A stretch of DNA of 64,000 nt from an uncultured Lachnospiraceae bacterium (GTDB taxonomy: Bacteria > Bacillota > Clostridia > Lachnospirales > Lachnospiraceae): positions 1 to 64,000 of the forward strand of contig ONCT01000010.1 in the NCBI GenBank assembly GCA_900316395.1, written 5' to 3'. Numbering within the stretch: position 1 is the stretch's first letter; every line of letters begins with the position of its first letter. Made by a program: the position numbers and the translations under genes. Positions 61,384 through 64,000 of this stretch are shown here, in pieces. The notes under the pieces are model-generated. The model made no database searches and was not told where the DNA came from. It saw only the letters and a program-made list of their open reading frames with translations.

Positions 61384-61415
61384 AAAAAGCCCTTGACTAA
61401 GTCAAGGGCTTTTTT
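61384..61415 (-). terminator. Intrinsic terminator between infA and rpmJ
   Basis: AAGCCCTTGAC and GTCAAGGGCTT form an 11-base stem with a TAA loop. It has T-runs on both strands (TTTTT on the minus strand). It stands inside the ribosomal protein operon, so transcription of rpmJ-rpsM-rpsK-rpsD-rpoA-rplQ must read through or restart. Confidence 0.85.
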
Positions 61416-61445
61416 AACATTTTTAATCCATATTGTAAAACGTAA

Positions 61446-61664
61446 TTACTTATCTCTCCAGATAATCCTTCCTTTAGATAAATCATAAGGACTCATCTCG
61501 ATAGTAACCTTGTCTCCTGGAAGAATTCTAATATAGTTCATACGAAGCTTGCCGCTAATGTGCGCAAGAATCTGATGTCCATTCTCTAATTCAACCTGAA
61601 ACATAGCGTTAGGTAATTTTTCTAGAACTTTTCCTTCGACTTCAATTACGTCTGCTTTTGACAT
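61446..61664 (-). CDS. infA: Translation initiation factor IF-1
   Basis: The 72-residue OB-fold protein reads [20 protein letters not shown] and on through [20 protein letters not shown] and [15 protein letters not shown], all standard for IF-1. It blocks the A site during initiation. AAGGAG precedes the ATG. It follows the KOW-domain gene. Confidence 0.97.
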   Translation of the reverse strand: MSKADVIEVEGKVLEKLPNAMFQVELENGHQILAHISGKLRMNYIRILPGDKVTIEMSPYDLSKGRIIWRDK

Positions 61665-61691
61665 TTTAATCTCCTTTTTGACTAATGTGTA

Positions 61692-61970
61692 CTACTTCTT
61701 AGAATTAATGTAATCATCGTAGCATTCAACAATCTTAGAAACCTTACTATCTACAAGCTCATCTAGAGAATTTATTTCTTCAGTTAAGGCCCTAACCTCT
61801 CCTGGCAAATGTTTAATTATCTGGACGTGCTTTTTATTCTTTTTCTTGGGTGAATCCATGGTCTTCGTACTACCATTTACCAGGAAAAAGAAATCACTCT
61901 CTTCCTTGAATATAACGTAGATATGGTTCTTGTCATGTCCTGCTAATGATTTTCCAAGATAAATATTCAT
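61692..61970 (-). CDS. KOW-domain RNA-binding protein
   Basis: The 92-residue protein starts LGKSLAGHDKNHIYVIFKEE (5-24) and continues FFFLVNGSTKTMDSPKKKNK. This is the KOW/SH3-like fold of the L14e/L27e type, seen next to infA in many clostridia. Its role is unknown but presumably linked to ribosomes. Only one base lies between it and the adk stop. In many relatives map (methionine aminopeptidase) lies here; it is absent. Confidence 0.85.
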   Translation of the reverse strand: MNIYLGKSLAGHDKNHIYVIFKEESDFFFLVNGSTKTMDSPKKKNKKHVQIIKHLPGEVRALTEEINSLDELVDSKVSKIVECYDDYINSKK

Positions 61971-61971
61971 C

Positions 61972-62613
61972 TTAACCTAGAATCTTAACAATCTCAGCGA
62001 ACACATCCTCCATAGGCTGAGTTCCATCAACTGACTTAAGGATTCCTGCCTTCTTATAATAATCAATTAACGGTTGTGTCTGTTCATGATATACATCAAG
62101 TCTCTTCTGAACTGTCTCTGGCTTATCATCATCTCTTAGAACTAATTCGCTTCCACATGCATCGCAGATTCCTTCCTTCTTAGGTGGAATACTTACGACA
62201 TGATATGTGGCACCGCACTCAAGACAAGCACGACGGCCAGACATACGCTTAACAATATTCTCATCAGGAACATCTACATCAATAGCGTAGTCCATCTTCT
62301 GTCCAAGCTCGTTTAGAGCATTAGTTAATGCCTCAGCTTGTGGAATAGTTCTTGGGAATCCGTCGAGAACAAATCCGTTCTTACAATCATCCTGACCAAT
62401 TCTATCTACAACAAGGTCACATGTTAATTCATCAGGAACTAATAATCCCTGGTCCATATATTCCTTGGCTTTCTTACCCAGTTCTGTACCATTCTTAATA
62501 TTTGCACGGAAGATATCTCCTGTGGAAATGTGTGGAATAGAGTACTTTCCTGCGATTTGCTTAGCCTGTGTTCCTTTACCAGCACCAGGTGCTCCTAACA
62601 TAATTATCTTCAT
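61972..62613 (-). CDS. adk: Adenylate kinase
   Basis: The 213-residue enzyme has the P-loop [16 protein letters not shown] (5-20), [29 protein letters not shown] and [10 protein letters not shown]. The LID has four cysteines (CLECG and CDACG), the zinc-stabilised form typical of Gram-positive bacteria. It converts AMP and ATP to two ADP. It lies 20 bases downstream of secY. Confidence 0.97.
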   Translation of the reverse strand: MKIIMLGAPGAGKGTQAKQIAGKYSIPHISTGDIFRANIKNGTELGKKAKEYMDQGLLVPDELTCDLVVDRIGQDDCKNGFVLDGFPRTIPQAEALTNALNELGQKMDYAIDVDVPDENIVKRMSGRRACLECGATYHVVSIPPKKEGICDACGSELVLRDDDKPETVQKRLDVYHEQTQPLIDYYKKAGILKSVDGTQPMEDVFAEIVKILG

Positions 62614-62633
62614 ATAAAAACCCTCCTAGTCTT

Positions 62634-63944
62634 CTAGTCTAAGAATCCCTTGTAGTTACGAACCATCATCTGAGATTCAACCTGCTTCAATGTCTCGATT
62701 ACAACACCAACTACGATGATAATTGATGTTCCACCAAATGAAACATTTGCGCCAAATAAGCCATTAAATACAATAGGAATAATTGCAACAATTGATAAAC
62801 CAACTGCTCCTATAAAAATTATATGCTTAAGAACTTCCTGCAGGTAATTACTTGTTGGCTCACCTGGTCTGATACCAGGAATTGAACCACCCTGCTTCTT
62901 CATATTATTAGCAATTTCTAATGGGTTGAATGTAATTGTTGTGTAGAAATATGCAAATGCTATGATAAGCAAAATATAAACTACAGCACCAATTGTATAC
63001 ACAAACTGATCTGGCTTGAACCAGTTAGATTGTGATAATCCCTTTAGAATATGTCCCCAGAAGCCTTCTACATTCTGTTTTCCAAGCAGACTCGCAATAA
63101 TTACTGGTGTCTGCATTAATGATTGCGCGAAGATTACAGGGATAACTCCAGCTGTATTAACCTTAAGTGGGATAAATGTTGAATTACCACCAACTGTTCT
63201 TCTACCTTGCATCTTCTTAGAATACTGAACAGGAATCTTTCTCTCTGCATTTTGTAGATATACTACAAGTACAACAGTACCAATAATAACTGCAGCGATA
63301 ATTAATCCACTAAGTATTCCCTTAGCAACAATCTTACCCTGGATAAACTGCTCATATAGAGAAGTTAAATCACTAGGAATACGAGAGATAATATTGATAA
63401 TAAGTACGATTGAGATACCATTTCCAATACCATGCTCTGTAATCTGCTCACCAATCCACATAAGAACTGTTGAACCACCTGTAAGTACAGCAATTACAAG
63501 AATTACATATAATGCGTTGAACTCTGTAAGATAACCGTTCTGACCGAAACCAATTGCCATAGCTGTTGACTCAAGTACTGCAAGAGCAACAGTTACAATT
63601 CTAGTAATCTGAGTCATCTTCTTACGACCTTGCTCACCATCACGTTGCATCTCTTCTAACTTAGGAATTGCAATTGTTAGAAGCTGCATAATAATTGATG
63701 ATGTAATATAAGGTGTAATACTTAGAGCAAATATTGACATTTTCTCAAAAGAACCACCAGTGATAGCATCGAAGAAGCTCATTGAGTCTCCAGCTGCACT
63801 AAACAGATTCTTGAAAACGTCAGGGTCAACACCTGCAACAGGTATTCCAGAACCTAGTCTTACTACGATAAGCATTAGGAATACGAATAAAATACGTCTT
63901 CTAAGGTCTTTTATCTTAAATACGTTTATAAATGATTGAAACAT
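62634..63944 (-). CDS. secY: Preprotein translocase subunit SecY
   Basis: The 436-residue protein has ten membrane helices and forms the protein-conducting channel. Signatures are LIVVRLGSGIPVAGVDP, SIFALSITPYITSSIIMQLL (plug/helix 2 region), RMPVQY-type loop KIPVQYSKKMQGRR, LPLK-type FIPLKVNTAGVIPVIFAQSL and GGSIPGIRPGEPTSNYL. Its ATG overlaps the rplO stop as TAATG. Confidence 0.97.
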   Translation of the reverse strand: MFQSFINVFKIKDLRRRILFVFLMLIVVRLGSGIPVAGVDPDVFKNLFSAAGDSMSFFDAITGGSFEKMSIFALSITPYITSSIIMQLLTIAIPKLEEMQRDGEQGRKKMTQITRIVTVALAVLESTAMAIGFGQNGYLTEFNALYVILVIAVLTGGSTVLMWIGEQITEHGIGNGISIVLIINIISRIPSDLTSLYEQFIQGKIVAKGILSGLIIAAVIIGTVVLVVYLQNAERKIPVQYSKKMQGRRTVGGNSTFIPLKVNTAGVIPVIFAQSLMQTPVIIASLLGKQNVEGFWGHILKGLSQSNWFKPDQFVYTIGAVVYILLIIAFAYFYTTITFNPLEIANNMKKQGGSIPGIRPGEPTSNYLQEVLKHIIFIGAVGLSIVAIIPIVFNGLFGANVSFGGTSIIIVVGVVIETLKQVESQMMVRNYKGFLD

Positions 63945-64000
63945 TACATCACCTCTGCTTTACCACCTAAAGCTTCAATTTTCTCTTTTGCGCTTGCGCT
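63944..64000 (-). CDS. rplO: 50S ribosomal protein L15, C-terminal end (runs off window)
   Basis: The last 18 codons read SASAKEKIEALGGKAEVM and then TAA. This is the usual L15 C-terminus, and the position directly before secY agrees. The stop overlaps the secY start (TAATG), so translation is coupled. Confidence 0.88.
   Translation of the reverse strand, partial: SASAKEKIEALGGKAEVM

Noticed and set aside
1-64000. tRNA, rRNA, riboswitch or T-box elements
   Set aside because: None with a recognisable core was found by eye. A covariance-model scan (tRNAscan-SE, Infernal) would be needed to exclude them.

Overview
The window is an AT-rich Bacillota chromosome segment. Gene content points to a clostridial organism, most likely a Lachnospiraceae member (Butyrivibrio/Pseudobutyrivibrio/Roseburia-like). 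The main reasons are the gene order secY-adk-KOW protein-infA-rpmJ-rpsM-rpsK-rpsD-rpoA-rplQ, a 173-residue L17, an ECF transporter ATPase pair next to truA, a long-form HPF, a cdaA-cdaR pair and two DUF975 proteins. Genus is not resolved. No rRNA or tRNA gene was recognised.

Layout. 1-1292: end of a surface-polysaccharide region (partial GT2 glycosyltransferase, rmlD). 1416-6880: a tightly overlapping minus-strand operon of two unknown membrane proteins, cdaA, cdaR, an atypical HPr and leuA. 7007-12816: plsC, murF, ddl, an XRE-TPR regulator, hpf and an SDR oxidoreductase. 12826-34543: an accessory region with an MFS exporter; a compact operon in which a putative defence module (SIR2, HAS-barrel protein, HerA ATPase, CHAT protease) sits behind decaying cargo (MazG-like remnant, 5'-truncated peptidase S51, nonsense-interrupted nucleotidyltransferase); an AlbA/HATPase regulator; a giant secreted subtilase with InlB-type repeats; remnants of an integrative element (rep, dnaC, integrase) and of IS110; a DUF262-AlbA fusion; and a chimeric SDR/zinc-ribbon gene.

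34580-57659: mostly core-like genes. These are Fe-ADH, a metallophosphoesterase, a DUF975-CmpB protein, a phosphorelay set (hybrid kinase, HPt, receiver), truA-ecfT-ecfA2-ecfA1-trmL-aminotransferase-lrp-AIR-synthase-like, vanW, a WYL regulator, degV, an sce7726-family protein, DUF975, an antiporter and murI. 57803-64000: the distal spc/alpha ribosomal protein operon, read on the minus strand.

Two intergenic repeat families run through the whole window. Family 1 has four copies (341, 1352, 45097, 57686). Each is a long hairpin with a near-constant loop, GATTTYYTnTATGA, on stems that differ completely in sequence but remain paired. Family 2 has six copies built on GTTGACA and GGGGAC palindromes (7755, 14310, 22656, 34561, 35810, 51653). 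Its arms supply the stop codon of five adjacent genes.

The best candidate for an undescribed system is the SIR2/HAS/HerA/CHAT operon. SIR2-HerA pairs are known antiphage systems; the separate HAS-barrel gene and the CHAT protease are the unusual parts. All protein calls rest on reading motifs by eye, and no database search was run.
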